Source: Rhodotorula mucilaginosa (lineage: Eukaryota > Basidiomycota > Microbotryomycetes > Sporidiobolales > Sporidiobolaceae). Taken from it: a stretch of 64,000 bases of DNA. Numbering within the stretch: the first letter of the stretch is position 1; every line of letters begins with the position of its first letter. The stretch spans positions 186,001-250,000 of the forward strand of contig CP137871.1 in the NCBI GenBank assembly GCA_034406715.1, read 5' to 3'. Shown here piece by piece: positions 31,474-41,189 of this stretch. The notes below the pieces were generated by a model. It was not told the origin of the DNA, did no database searches, and saw only the letters and a program-made list of their open reading frames with translations. Both the position numbers and the translations under genes were made by a program.

Positions 31474-33703
31474 TCAAGCTTGGGAACCAAAGACTATACT
31501 TTTTGCCCATGTTTTGTCCTGCTTGTTGCTAAGCTTGTCACAGCGCGCGCTCCCTGCTTTGCTCAGCGCTTTGGCGCTTGCACTCGTTGCTCTCCAACAC
31601 TGCTTTGCAACTCCGGACTTCAACAGGGGGCTAACCAGTATAGACCATCTCAAAGTGCAAATCAACCTGAAAGAACATGTAATGCAGGCCTCAACACGCT
31701 CTGCTGCCCAGCTGTCTGGCTCGAAACCGTAAACCTTCTCGGCAATGCGGCGGGCCATCCGGGGCTTGTAGCCAAGCGATTGGAGGGGGTCATAATGCAG
31801 GACTTGCAGTTCACCCTGTGTGTTCCACGAATCAGCCAGGTAGGTCCAGAAAAGAGACACGTGATGAACACGGATCAGTGTCAGAATACGGAAAGGGCGG
31901 AACAGATTACAGGCAGTGCAGTTTTTGTGTGCTGCTTAATTGCAGTGATCTGCAGAGCTAAGTATCAGCGGGCTAAACTTCGTCTCCATGCAAGACCAAT
32001 TTGACATACGAGTGCTTGTGCTAGACGGAGAGTGGGCCACGGAGGGCAAGGAGCTCCGTTGTTGAGGACGGTCTCTGCCGCCCCCGCTCTGAACGTTTCT
32101 TCACGTGAGTTGTACATCCATTGGAGCCATTCAGTTCCCACAGTGGTCAGGTAGCCAGTTTCTGCAAGAGTCTGAAAATGGAATGCCCACTCAAAGTAGC
32201 ATTTTTTGAGGTCGGACTAGAGCCCGAGCTGGACCTCTTCAAGCCGGTGTTTCAAGGCCTCAGAGTCGAAGTGCTCAGGCTCGGCAACAGACGGGCCAAG
32301 TGGGTACACAAGAAGGGTCAGCCAAAGCTGGCTCAGCAGCGTGTTGAGCATGCTATCCATGGCAAACGAATCTCCCTGAAGGAAGCAATCGGGTCAGTTC
32401 ACAATTAGCTATGTAAAATGTTACAGGTTTTCTTGACCAAGAAGAAGGTAAGGCCAACGTTTTGCTTCTGTCACAGCCCGACGGCATCACGGAGGTTCAA
32501 AAACCCATCAAAACAAGCCTACCGCAATGTGAGAATGTTTTCTTGCCAAATCTGAGACAACCTCCCAGCTCAGCGCACTCAGGCAGGCCTGCATTGCTGC
32601 ATCACACCGACACCTGGAGGTTGTTTGACCGTGTCAAATCTGTGAGCAAGCTGTGGGACAGGGTGCAAGCATGTTTCAGTGCTCACTGTAAAACTGTCAA
32701 GAGGTGAGAAAGGAACTTGCCACAAATTCTGCAGCTACACAAATGCGTTGCTGCTCTGCTGCCCCAGCATCTTGAGCATCCAAGGATGGCACCGATTTCC
32801 GGACGCTCTGCGCCGCAGCCCACATGTCCATGATCCACCGATCCCAGGCCTCGGCCTGGCAATAACTGAGAGTATGATAATGTGCTTCTGTGAGCTGTCT
32901 GAGAAGGAGGCAATACCAGTCCTGTAGGTCCCTGTAAAGGTCCTGTCTGCACCCTCTGGCTCCGGCTTGTCGAAGGGTTGTCTGGGTTTCCATGATATTG
33001 CTCTTGAGGTTTTTCTTCAACTCGAAGCCCAAGACACTGGTGACAGCCAGGCAGATTACCTTGTGGCGCCAGGTTACGTACGCAATAGGCTTGGGTATCG
33101 CATTGGCTGGTACGCGGACAAGCGTGGGATCTGAGGATTTTTCAAGCTCTTCCGCAAAGTGAATGCTAGCGTTGGCAGCTTTGTCCACCCAGTCAGTGTA
33201 TTGCCAGGCCTTTATCTGTGATGTGTCAGCACTTCTTCACCTCAATGAGATATAGGGAAAGTACGTGCAAGTCTGCTGGCAAAGGCTTTGAAGTTCCTGT
33301 CCTTCAGTAATCGCGCTCGGATCAACGGCGGCCCTGAGTCTGAAACAGACCAGTGAAGACGCACCAGGAGACCAGCAAGCTCCTTCAGTTTGACTGTATT
33401 AGACTTTGCTGTTCCTCTGATCTTGACAGATTGCCACAAAAGTAACCGCAACTCGAGTTCAAAGTCCGGCCGTGCATCTTTGAACCAACACACAATTCGG
33501 TGTCTGCTGACGTAGGAGAGAAGTGGGCGCGCCCACAAGTTCAATACCGCCTCAGCGCACTCTTGAAGGCGGGACTTGTGTGCGGTCGGGGCGTTGTATT
33601 CGGCGCTTGGCTCGATGAGGCTTCCCAACTGCGCAACGACCGTGAGCAGCATCCGTCGATCTTGCACAGAAGGCTTGTCAAGGTCAAGACGCCCGCCGGG
33701 CAT
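31474..33703 (-). CDS. Island-family gene B, two modules plus third helical domain; function unknown
   Basis: The first in-frame ATG is at 33703 (MPGGRLDLDKPSVQ). Module 1 has V-V-A-Q-L-G-S-L-I-E-P and A-V-L-N-L-W-A-R-P-L and ends L-K-E-L-A-G-L-L at GTGCGT. Module 2 (after an A-W-Q-Y segment) has Y-V-T-W-R-H-K and C-Q-A-E-A-W-D-R-W and ends A-A-E-F-V. The microexon-equivalent block at 32615-32650 reads LAHRFDTVKQPP and probably continues into a longer exon. A third domain near 32120-32360 contains L-L-S-Q-L-W-L-T-L-L-V-Y-P-L-G-P and an H-F-D...A-L-K motif, shared with gene C. The C-terminal signature is YKPRMARRIAEKVYGF followed by D-S-W. The reading then continues to a stop at 31474, longer than in the relatives. 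Exon junctions between 31.9 and 32.6 kb are uncertain. Confidence 0.5.
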
Positions 33704-34403
33704 GACTGCTCGTGACCTAGGATACGATGTGGTGGAGGACCAGTTGAAGGGCTGTTCAAGATAAGCAAGACGCCTATGCCGGAGTGGGGATCCAAACCCT
33801 CCAGCGCTCGGAGTGCCGCGGAGGAACGCCCGGACACTCCGCGGAGACGCGCTTGCATCGCCTTTCCACACAATGAAGTATGCCCCGAGAGCTATACCAG
33901 CGCCACACAAAATTGTCCACCAACTTCCGTTCCCAAACTTTTGAACAACAACGGCTTCTTGAGAAGCTACGGCCAAGTCCGAGGGAGAAGTTCCACCAAC
34001 ACCACCTAAGTCGGGCAACGGCGTCTTGAGGCAGTGACTGGCACACGGCGTAGGGTATCATCTGCAATCGGAAGTAGTGATAGTGACGTTTGAAAAGAGA
34101 GAGAGAGGAAGAGACTTAGATGGGAAAGCAATGACGACCGAGGCGAAGGTTGGGACACCCACCAGGGTATCAGCCCAGTAAACTGGCTCCTTGTGTTAGC
34201 CTGGCCCCACAGGTATTGTAAACTGTTGACACTTCTGTGCACTCTTGTCCAGAAAGAAGCGTCCAAAAAAACAGACTGAAGGGAAATCACAAAGGCAGGG
34301 AAAGAGGAAAAACAACAAACACAAAAGAAAAAAAAACAGCATGGATACAAAAGAACGCAAAGCTGAGAGAAATACAGAGGGAGGGAGAGCAAATGGTACA
34401 TGC
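33704..34403. other. Spacer between island-family genes B and C
   Basis: About 700 bases, including the promoter motif for gene B at 33811-33846, purine/pyrimidine-rich runs (34085-34110) and an A-rich tract at about 34300-34340. No gene outside the family is seen. Confidence 0.4.
33811..33846 (-). promoter_or_regulatory. Island-family upstream motif, gene B (double copy)
   Basis: The gene strand carries two CCGCGG boxes separated by about 20 nt, with the second followed by CACTCCGAG. The second half is almost identical to the motif upstream of gene C, while the neighbouring sequences have diverged. It lies about 110-145 nt before the ATG at 33703. Confidence 0.45.
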
Positions 34404-36272
34404 TCAAGTATGGCGTTCCTCCCACAGGTGGGCTTCAATCCCGTAGACCTTCCTTGCGATGCGGGAAGCGATTCTTGGCTTGTTTCCGAGCGACTGCACT
34501 GGGCCTGCAGTCCAGTGCTGGTGGACGGATGATGACTGACCCTGCTGCTGCAAGGTCGCAATCTGGTCTGCCTGAACACCAGGAAGGTTTGATTTAGAAT
34601 CACCGACGGCGCAGATGTGAGGAATGCTGAGAGAACGCTGAGAGGACTTGGAAAGCTTACAAGGAAATTGACTGCATCTGTGGTGTGCCATACTTTCTGT
34701 GAAGTCCCATTGCCAGGGCTTGTCACTTGCATCATTTTATGGATGTGTTGGCGTAAAGTCCCCATCCATCCCTTCCAGGAGTTGGCTTCACCTGCTAGGG
34801 TACCAGCTTCCTCGGCCCGCTCAAAATGGCCCGCAAGGTGAAAGTATTGTTGCTCAAGCTGGATGTAGAGACCATCCTGGAATATACCAAGAGCACATTT
34901 CAGGGCATCTGGGTCAAAATGGCTGCAAGTTGGAAGGTCAGGGCCAAGAGGGGCAACCACGACAGTCAACCAAAGCTGGTGAAGCAGCTGGTTGAGCACA
35001 GTGTGCATATCAAGTCTGATTGCCTGATGGTGAGAGCGCGTCAGTAATCTACCCTGATGACTTGGGTGTGTGTGACAAAGGCACAGTTAGAGAATGGAAA
35101 TTCCGTCTCACTGCAAAACCACTCTGTTCTCTTTGCAGCTTTGCAACCTCCTCCAAAGTAAAAGCTTCTTGGCAGACAACTTTTGCAGCCACAGACCAAA
35201 CAGCCGGAGGTTTTTGCGCTGTGTCAAACTTTTGGGCAAGCTAGAGGAGAATTCGGAGGTGAATTTTCGCACCGTGGACAACAACCTGAAGTGAGCGGAA
35301 AACTCACCACAAAGTTTGCAGCAACGCGAGTACATTGCCCCTCTGATGCAGCAGCAGATCCTTGAGGCAAAGCAGGCACTGCCTTGCGGATGCGCAAAAC
35401 TGCGTCCCACATGTTTGTGATCCACAGGTTCCATGCACAGGCTTTATGCTGGCTGAGAGCTTTGTAAAAACCACAAGAGAATGCCCTTCTCCAGCTGCGC
35501 TGCCACTCTTCCATAGCCTTATACAGGTCGCGTCTTGCTGCGTCAAGACGTGGCCGGTTGGTATCGGAATCGACATTAAGGTAGGTATTGTACTTGGAGC
35601 CTAAAACACTGGTAATAGCTAGGAGGTGAAGCTTCCTGCACCAAAAACGGTAAGTAATAGGCTTGGGCACTGTGCCAGGTGGTGTGGGGACATGTGTCGG
35701 ATGGTTGGCCTGCAGCAACTGGTGCGCAAAAAGACTGCTGGCTTGAACACCTTCAGCTTCGTCTTCGCCTCCTCTTTGCTTCCAGGGCTGTGATTGTACT
35801 TTGTCAGCACTTTGACATGAGAGTGAAACAAGAAATAGATACGCGCAAGCCTGTGGGCAATGGTCATGAAATTCCTGTGGATCTGTATGTTCTTGGATCA
35901 ATCTGCCAAGGCTACAGAGAATAAGAAAGACAAGGGAGGACGCACCAGGAGCTGTGCAAGTTGCTTCAACCTCTCTGAAGGTAGCTCGTTGCTACCCCAA
36001 ATCTGGGCAGATTGCCACAAGAGCAATTGCAGCTCAAGCTCAAAGTACCGGTGCGCCTCTTGAAACCATTTCTGGTCGCTATTTTGGCTGATGAAGTGGT
36101 CAAAAGGCTGTGCCCATAAGTACACCAACGCTGCAGCCCGATCCTCCAGGTCGGGGTCTGTGACACCGGGACCGTTGCTGTCGAGTCCTCCTGCTGGCTC
36201 TACGACGCTTTGCAGCTGTGTCACAACCGCAGCCACTGCTTGGCGCGCTTGCACACAAGCCTCTGCGGCCAT
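34404..36272 (-). CDS. Island-family gene C, two modules plus third helical domain; function unknown
   Basis: The ATG at 36272 (MAAEACVQARQAVAAVV) opens module 1, with V-V-T-Q-L-Q-S-V-V-E-P, A-L-V-Y-L-W-A-Q-P-F and an end at L-K-Q-L-A-Q-L-L before GTGCGT. Module 2 has Y-R-F-W-C-R-K-L and K-A-C-A-W-N-L-W and ends A-A-N-F-V at a GTGAGT donor. The microexon-equivalent block at 35205-35240 is LAQKFDTAQKPP, matching gene B. It runs on into a helical stretch (A-A-K-V-V-C-Q-E-A-F). The third domain near 34740-35005 has L-L-H-Q-L-W-L-T-V-V-V-A-P-L-G-P and H-F-D-P-D-A-L-K. A Gln/Ser-rich segment leads to NKPRIASRIARKVYGI and the end H-L-W-E-E-R-H-T at 34404. It is the closest relative of gene B within the window. 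Confidence 0.55.
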
Positions 36273-36375
36273 TTTGCTGTCTGTAATTGAAGGAAGGTAT
36301 CGTAGCTGTTGGTCAAGAGCAAGGTAAACCTTTGCGTTACAGACGACCGGTTTTCGGCGACCCCAGTCGATACTC

Positions 36376-36418
36376 GGAGTGCCGCGGAGGAACGTCCGGA
36401 CTTCCCGCGGACAGGCCC
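36376..36418 (-). promoter_or_regulatory. Island-family upstream motif, gene C (double copy)
   Basis: On the gene strand GGCCTGTCCGCGG is followed by GTTCCTCCGCGGCACTCCGA, about 105-145 nt before the ATG at 36272. The arrangement is the same as in gene B. Confidence 0.45.
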
Positions 36419-37499
36419 GTGCACTGCACCGCCATTGCGGGGGAATCAAGAGCTATTCTTGCGATGCGGAGGGAAAATCCTTTCGCGCTCTTGGGGAAGC
36501 GATTGATTCCGAGTCTGTCCCTTCAAATTGGGCGGCAGCCCTCCCTTCGTGACAACAAGCAAGGGTAGTCTGTTACATTCTCAATTGGAGGACTAACCAG
36601 TCACCGCGCCCAAGAACAGCAATAATGATGCGTTTGCGCAAGCAGCCGGAGGAAAAGTAATCCGAAATTGTTGGGGAGAGAGACGGGGCAGTCAGTACGC
36701 TAGATCAGACTTGCACAGACAGAAGAGGGCAAATTTTTGGAAGTGTATGGCCTTAGGACCAATTACAACAACCTGTCACAAGAAGCAAGCCATATGGCCA
36801 TGTGTCATTGTCATTTGTCATTTAGGACATTGGTAGGGGAAAGCAAGAATGCAGCGCGGGCATTCTTTCCGCTTCTTCTCCTCACTGACCCCTTAGGCAA
36901 AGCTAACATTAAGAGTGCAACTCAAGCCCAGGTCAACTGGACACTGTGATGTGTCCTTGCACTGCGAGATAATCTGGGTATTCTCAGACAAAGAGAGAAT
37001 TGCAAAGCGATAGAAAGAGAGGAGAGGTAATCATCCGACATCTTGTCGGACCCTTGCGGTAAATTGGAGCTCAAGTCCTTGCAATGATATCCATATGGTG
37101 AAAGAGTAAGCAAAAGAGCAGTGAAGGGAAGGTGAATTAGAGTGAGCGAGTTCAAGCAGCGTGGAATCCAAACCTAGCACGGTCGCTGCATTGCCAAGAT
37201 TCTGCTGCTTATGGTAGGGTTGCTTAACTGGTGTTATACGCTCTGACATCTGAATTACTGCCTTCCAAAAGTGTGGTAAAGCGCGGGAGTCTGCTCGGAG
37301 CGAGTGTGAGTGACTGGAGGTCAAACACAAGTCCGCGCTCGAGCAGGCAATACAACATGAAACCTTGCCTCATCAGCTAATTGTCTCCGTAATTGATCCA
37401 CCTCAACGGCGCCACCTCACTCCCATCTGAGACTACTCTCCAACAAAAACAAAAAGGAAGCCGAACTTGACATTCAACAAAAAGCAAATGAGAAAATAA

Positions 37500-37660
37500 A
37501 AAAGGCATGGGGAAAAACAGAAGGAAGAGGTAGACTACACATTGCAAAGCTGGGAGATCACAGAGGGGGAGACAGCAAATATGATGCACACCTATGCATA
37601 CTGTTCCTCCCACAGGTGGGGTACAGACCTGTTCAGCAAGCTGCAGCAGGCCCTCTTTTG
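37500..37660 (-). repeat. Duplicated 3'-end segment (partner at about 34340-34500)
   Basis: Both segments contain, in the same order, a GCAAAGCTG box, a G/A-rich stretch with CAGAGGG, an AGCAAAT box and GTTCCTCCCACAGGTGGG. In gene C the last box codes the terminal W-E-E-R. Here the same reading gives H-L-W-E-E-Q but belongs to no complete gene. It looks like a relic left by duplication of a family gene. Confidence 0.55.
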
Positions 37661-37758
37661 ACTTGCCTCTCTCCGCTCTCGAAGTTGCTCGAAGTGTCAA
37701 ACTTCCGCACCAAGTTTCCTCACAGAAGGGTATTTACTGCAGAAACAAAGCAAGAAAC

Positions 37759-40713
37759 CTACAGAACAAAAGACCAAGCCCTCTGGGACCACAGGTCCGG
37801 ATCAATGCCATACACCTTGTGAGCAATCCTCCGGGCAATGCGAGGCTGGTGACTCATTGCTTGGAAGTGCTCAAATCCGTCGAAAGGTGGACCTGGCTCC
37901 TCAGGATACCCAATGTTCCCTGTGAAAGGGTTGGGTCCTGCTGCAATTGGAATTTGATTGTGGTTGTAGTGCAGAGAGGGGCCATCGTAGTGAGTGGGAG
38001 GGTTGCCATAGGCAAGAGGGTCATAGGCAAGAGGATCATTGGCACCATAGGTGAAATGGTCACCATGGGGGAAAAGTGGGTCCTGGGGGGAGCTGATTGG
38101 TCCGGCAACATGGTTCATCCCTGATGACCCGCCATGGGCTCCGTGAGGGCCTGCAGCAGGCAGAGAGAAAGGAACAGGGTTCTGCAGAACAGCAAGACAC
38201 ATGAGGCTCCAGTGCGGTGTTTCAAGGAGATCATGAGAAACTTACCTTTGCCATGACCAGGTCCACCTGCGCATTGAGTATGTGCTGTCGAAATGCTATT
38301 TTAGAACTCCGTGTTGATAATTAGAGAGTAGAAGTGCGTTCTGTGCCTTTTAGACTCACCACCTCATTCTCAACTATTCCATTGGTCCATGCAAGCTGTT
38401 GCCAGTAAGGTCCAAGAGGAATCAGTCACAATTGCCTACAGCATGATGAGGTGAAAGCAGCGCACGATGTTGTTTGCTGCAGCAACAGTCCCCTCCTGTC
38501 TGGCCACAGTCTGGACATGATCCATGAGCTTGTCCAGCCACAGATTCCAGGCACAAGCCTCTGCATATGGGAGGCCCTTGTAGGCATCCTCTGGAAGCTG
38601 CGCTAGGCCGTCCTTTTTCCACTGCTCAAGCTGGTGCAACAACCATGTGCCCTTTGCTTTGATTGTCTTCTTTGCCTCCGGAATGGTTGGGGTGTGTCTG
38701 CCCCGTGCGCAGCCAACTGGACCGAGGAACGTGCACTCATTGACCTTCCTCACCCAAAGGCCATGGGGTCTGCGTATCAGCTTCTCCTTGATGACACTGC
38801 AAGGCTCAGCAACCCAAGCGAGATCAGTAGTATTCTCAATCTCATGGGCAAAGCTTGTGAAGGCTTCCGCCTCAGCCTCCTCTTCCTCAGGCTTTGGCCA
38901 ATCCTGCAGCAAGTCTCGCTGGCATCAGTTGGGTAGAGAGAGTCTGCCCTCTGCTCTGTCCAGATCAATGGGATGCACACGTACATACTTCTTTGCCATA
39001 GCCTGAAAGGAGTAGTGACACTGTTGCAATCCGCTCTTTTGAGAAGTCAGCTTTGCGTGCTTGTCAAAGGAACAGTCTGAGTATCAGCTTGCCAGGGTAT
39101 GCGCAGCCTGTCGCAACTTCTCCGGAGGAGCTGGACCACGCTCCAACTGATGCTTCATGTACTGGCAAAGCTGTCGAAGCTCTGTACCAAATGCATGGTG
39201 GTTGTTTCGATACCATGCCCTAGCCTGATATTTGCGGTCATGGTTCTTGAACGGCTTGGCCCAGACCTGGACCAGTGCTTCACCAAGTGTAGCAAGGTGC
39301 GCATTTAGTCCGTAAACGCCTCCAAGGTCATCTGCAAGTAGGGAAAGCAGAGTCTCCGCAGTGGAGGGTATCAACCCAGTGCTGACCTGACAGCGACGAT
39401 ATTCTACTTTTCGCCGCCTCCTTGAGCCCTGAGGCAGAAGTGTCTGAGGCAGGCTGCTCCTTGTATCTTGGGGAGGCTGCTGTGTCGGCTGCTAAGGATA
39501 GTATTTAGTCACTCATTCTTTGGCTGTGACAGGCTTTTACACACAAAGTCTGGAAGCACAAGCTGTGTGAGCCTTGCCTGCAGGAGAAGGAACTCAGCTT
39601 TGGTCATGCCAAGCAGAAAGAAAGGGACACGCGCTTACAATCTCCCTCTCGATGATTTCAGGTTTCTGGTCAAGCTACGGAGCAGATCACGTAAGCCAGC
39701 ATTCCCTCTCATCTGTTTGTCAGGCAGCAACTTACAATGAGTTTGGCTGCTCGCCTGATTCGTTCCTTGTCGGTTCCCTCCACCATGCGCGCATCTCTGA
39801 CCTTTTCCTGTAGCTCTGCAAGCCACTCCACCCATGCATTCGCCTCGGCATCAGACAGAGTTGAGTACCGACGGCCAGAAAGCTGCTCCTCGCGCTCCTT
39901 GGCCCACTGTTGCAGCTGGGTCCAGAGCTTGTCTGTGGCAGGCGCGGCGGCGTTCACATCGAGCTCTGCCTGGGGTAGGGCCAGAGTGCGGTGCTCGGCA
40001 GAGCGAGGCCACGCTGCACCGCGTACGTCACACTCAGTGAGCATCTGCAGCTTCTGCTTCCATTGGTAGTATGTGAAGCGCGCCTGGAGGGGCTTGAACT
40101 CCGGAACTTGAATCCGCTGGAGATCGCCTGTCTCCGTGATGCCGGCTGCAAACACTGCAGCTTGCTCTGCCGCCTGCTGTACCTGCTCATCAGGAGGCCA
40201 TCTCTGAGACAAAACGTATCAGTCAGCACACAAGCTGCAGAGAGCACTTGGGCTTCTCTTGCTGCAAGTTACCAGCTGGGGCGCAATCGCTGAGAAAGAA
40301 TACCTTGTTCCCTGCAGGTCACCGAGATTCAGCCAGTGGACAACAGAGCAAGACAAAGAAGCTTGACATACCAGCAACTCTGCTGTAGCTTGCAGTACAC
40401 GGTTATGGGTTGGCAAAGACGCCGCATTTTTTACGGCCGTGAACAGTTCTTTGAGAAGGGTGTCGAGCGCATCGAATCCTTTGACATGAGCAGACCGGTG
40501 AAGGTAGTTAAATATCGAAAAAGGCGTCGACCACAGGACCAGTAGCGCTTCAGCCAGGTTCTGTATGTGCGACCGCGCCCCCTCAGGCCCCTGCTCAGGC
40601 GCTCGCAGACGCGCGGCGAGGAGGATATGCAGATGGCGGACTGTGACCGTCAGCGGGTTCTTGCGGCGTCGAAGCTGTTTGCGCTCGGTTTGATGCGCTG
40701 TCTCCGGATCCAT
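37759..40713 (-). CDS. Island-family gene E-D, probably a four-module tandem protein; function unknown
   Basis: The ATG at 40713 (MDPETAHQTERKQLRRRK) begins unit E. Its first module has A-L-L-V-L-W-S-T-P-F, ending A-T-A-E-L-L at GTATGT. Its second has Y-Q-W-K-Q-K-L and A-N-A-W-V-E-W-L, ending R-A-A-K-L-I at GTAAGT. Microexon 39639-39674 is LDQKPEIIEREI. Phase-0 exons then lead through a Gln/Pro/Arg-rich segment into unit D, which has no ATG of its own. D's first module has L-G-G-V-Y-G and A-L-V-Q-V-W-A-K-P-F, ending at a GC donor. Its second has E-A-C-A-W-N-L-W-L, followed by microexon 38360-38395 (LAWTNGIVENEV). An Asn/Pro/Gly/His-rich tail ends HQPRIARRIAHKVYG and D-L-W. Fusion of E and D is inferred; two genes, one broken, is the alternative. 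Confidence 0.5.
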
Positions 40714-41189
40714 TGGGTTACAGGTGCAAGAGGCGCAGGAAAGAAAGGGGCGAAAGCCGGAACTGACAGTTAGTACTGACCGTTCTCGGCCGGACAAGCC
40801 GCGGACCTGCGTCCAGAGCACCGCCACACGCGGGCTTAGACCGCGACAAAGTGTCGCGCGCTCGCCTCCCCAGTCAAGGTACCCTGAAAAGCTGGCTCGC
40901 TGCACAAGGCTCTGCTGTTTCAAGTTGGGAAGGTCATGCTTGCGAGAGCGCGAGAGAGCGCTGCGAGGGAGCCGCGGTTACTACACCTGAGGGGAGGCGC
41001 CAGTCTGCACTTGACTCCGCTTTGCCGCCACACGGAACGCGGAGCGAATGGCGCAATCTCTCTCTGCGTCTCTTGCACGTTTCTCTACGCACACGTCCGC
41101 AAACAGCAGGATCACCTGAACGGACTCCATACGCTGCTTGACTTGCCCACTCCTCCGGAATAGACAGGTCTAGCGCTCTTCCCAACACA
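40714..41189. promoter_or_regulatory. Divergent promoter region: island gene E-D / fusion gene
   Basis: 476 nt between two start codons on opposite strands. The E-side motif lies at 40791-40806. No obvious TATA box. The boundary between AT-richer island and GC-rich core lies here. Confidence 0.45.
40791..40806 (-). promoter_or_regulatory. Island-family upstream motif, gene E-D
   Basis: The gene strand reads GTCCGCGGCTTGTCCGGCC about 78-95 nt upstream of the ATG at 40713. There is no equivalent upstream of unit D, which supports E-D being one transcription unit. Confidence 0.5.

Larger units (their letters stand above)
36273..37758. other. Long spacer between island-family genes C and E-D
   Basis: About 1.5 kb. 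It holds the gene C upstream motif near 36376 and, at about 37500-37660, a diverged second copy of the gene C 3' end (shared GTTCCTCCCACAGGTGGG and similar flanks). The rest (36.45-37.45 kb) is AT-richer, with no coding exon I can support. Confidence 0.4.

Noticed and set aside
33811-36418. Reading the upstream motif of genes B and C as coding (F-L-R-G-T-P-S)
   Set aside because: The frame is open through it in both genes, but there is no ATG upstream, the residues after it do not align, and other family genes have the motif in other frames. DNA-level conservation fits better.
39690-39735. Apparent ultra-short introns (about 22-30 nt) after A-A-K-x-I-V in several island genes
   Set aside because: GTAAGT...CAG can be read within 23 nt, but in E, D and A a normal-length intron ending just before the conserved 36-nt microexon fits all copies better.
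31400-41000. Island 3 as a transposable element array
   Set aside because: No terminal repeats, transposase, reverse transcriptase or integrase motifs were seen. Copies have their own promoters, introns and gene structure.
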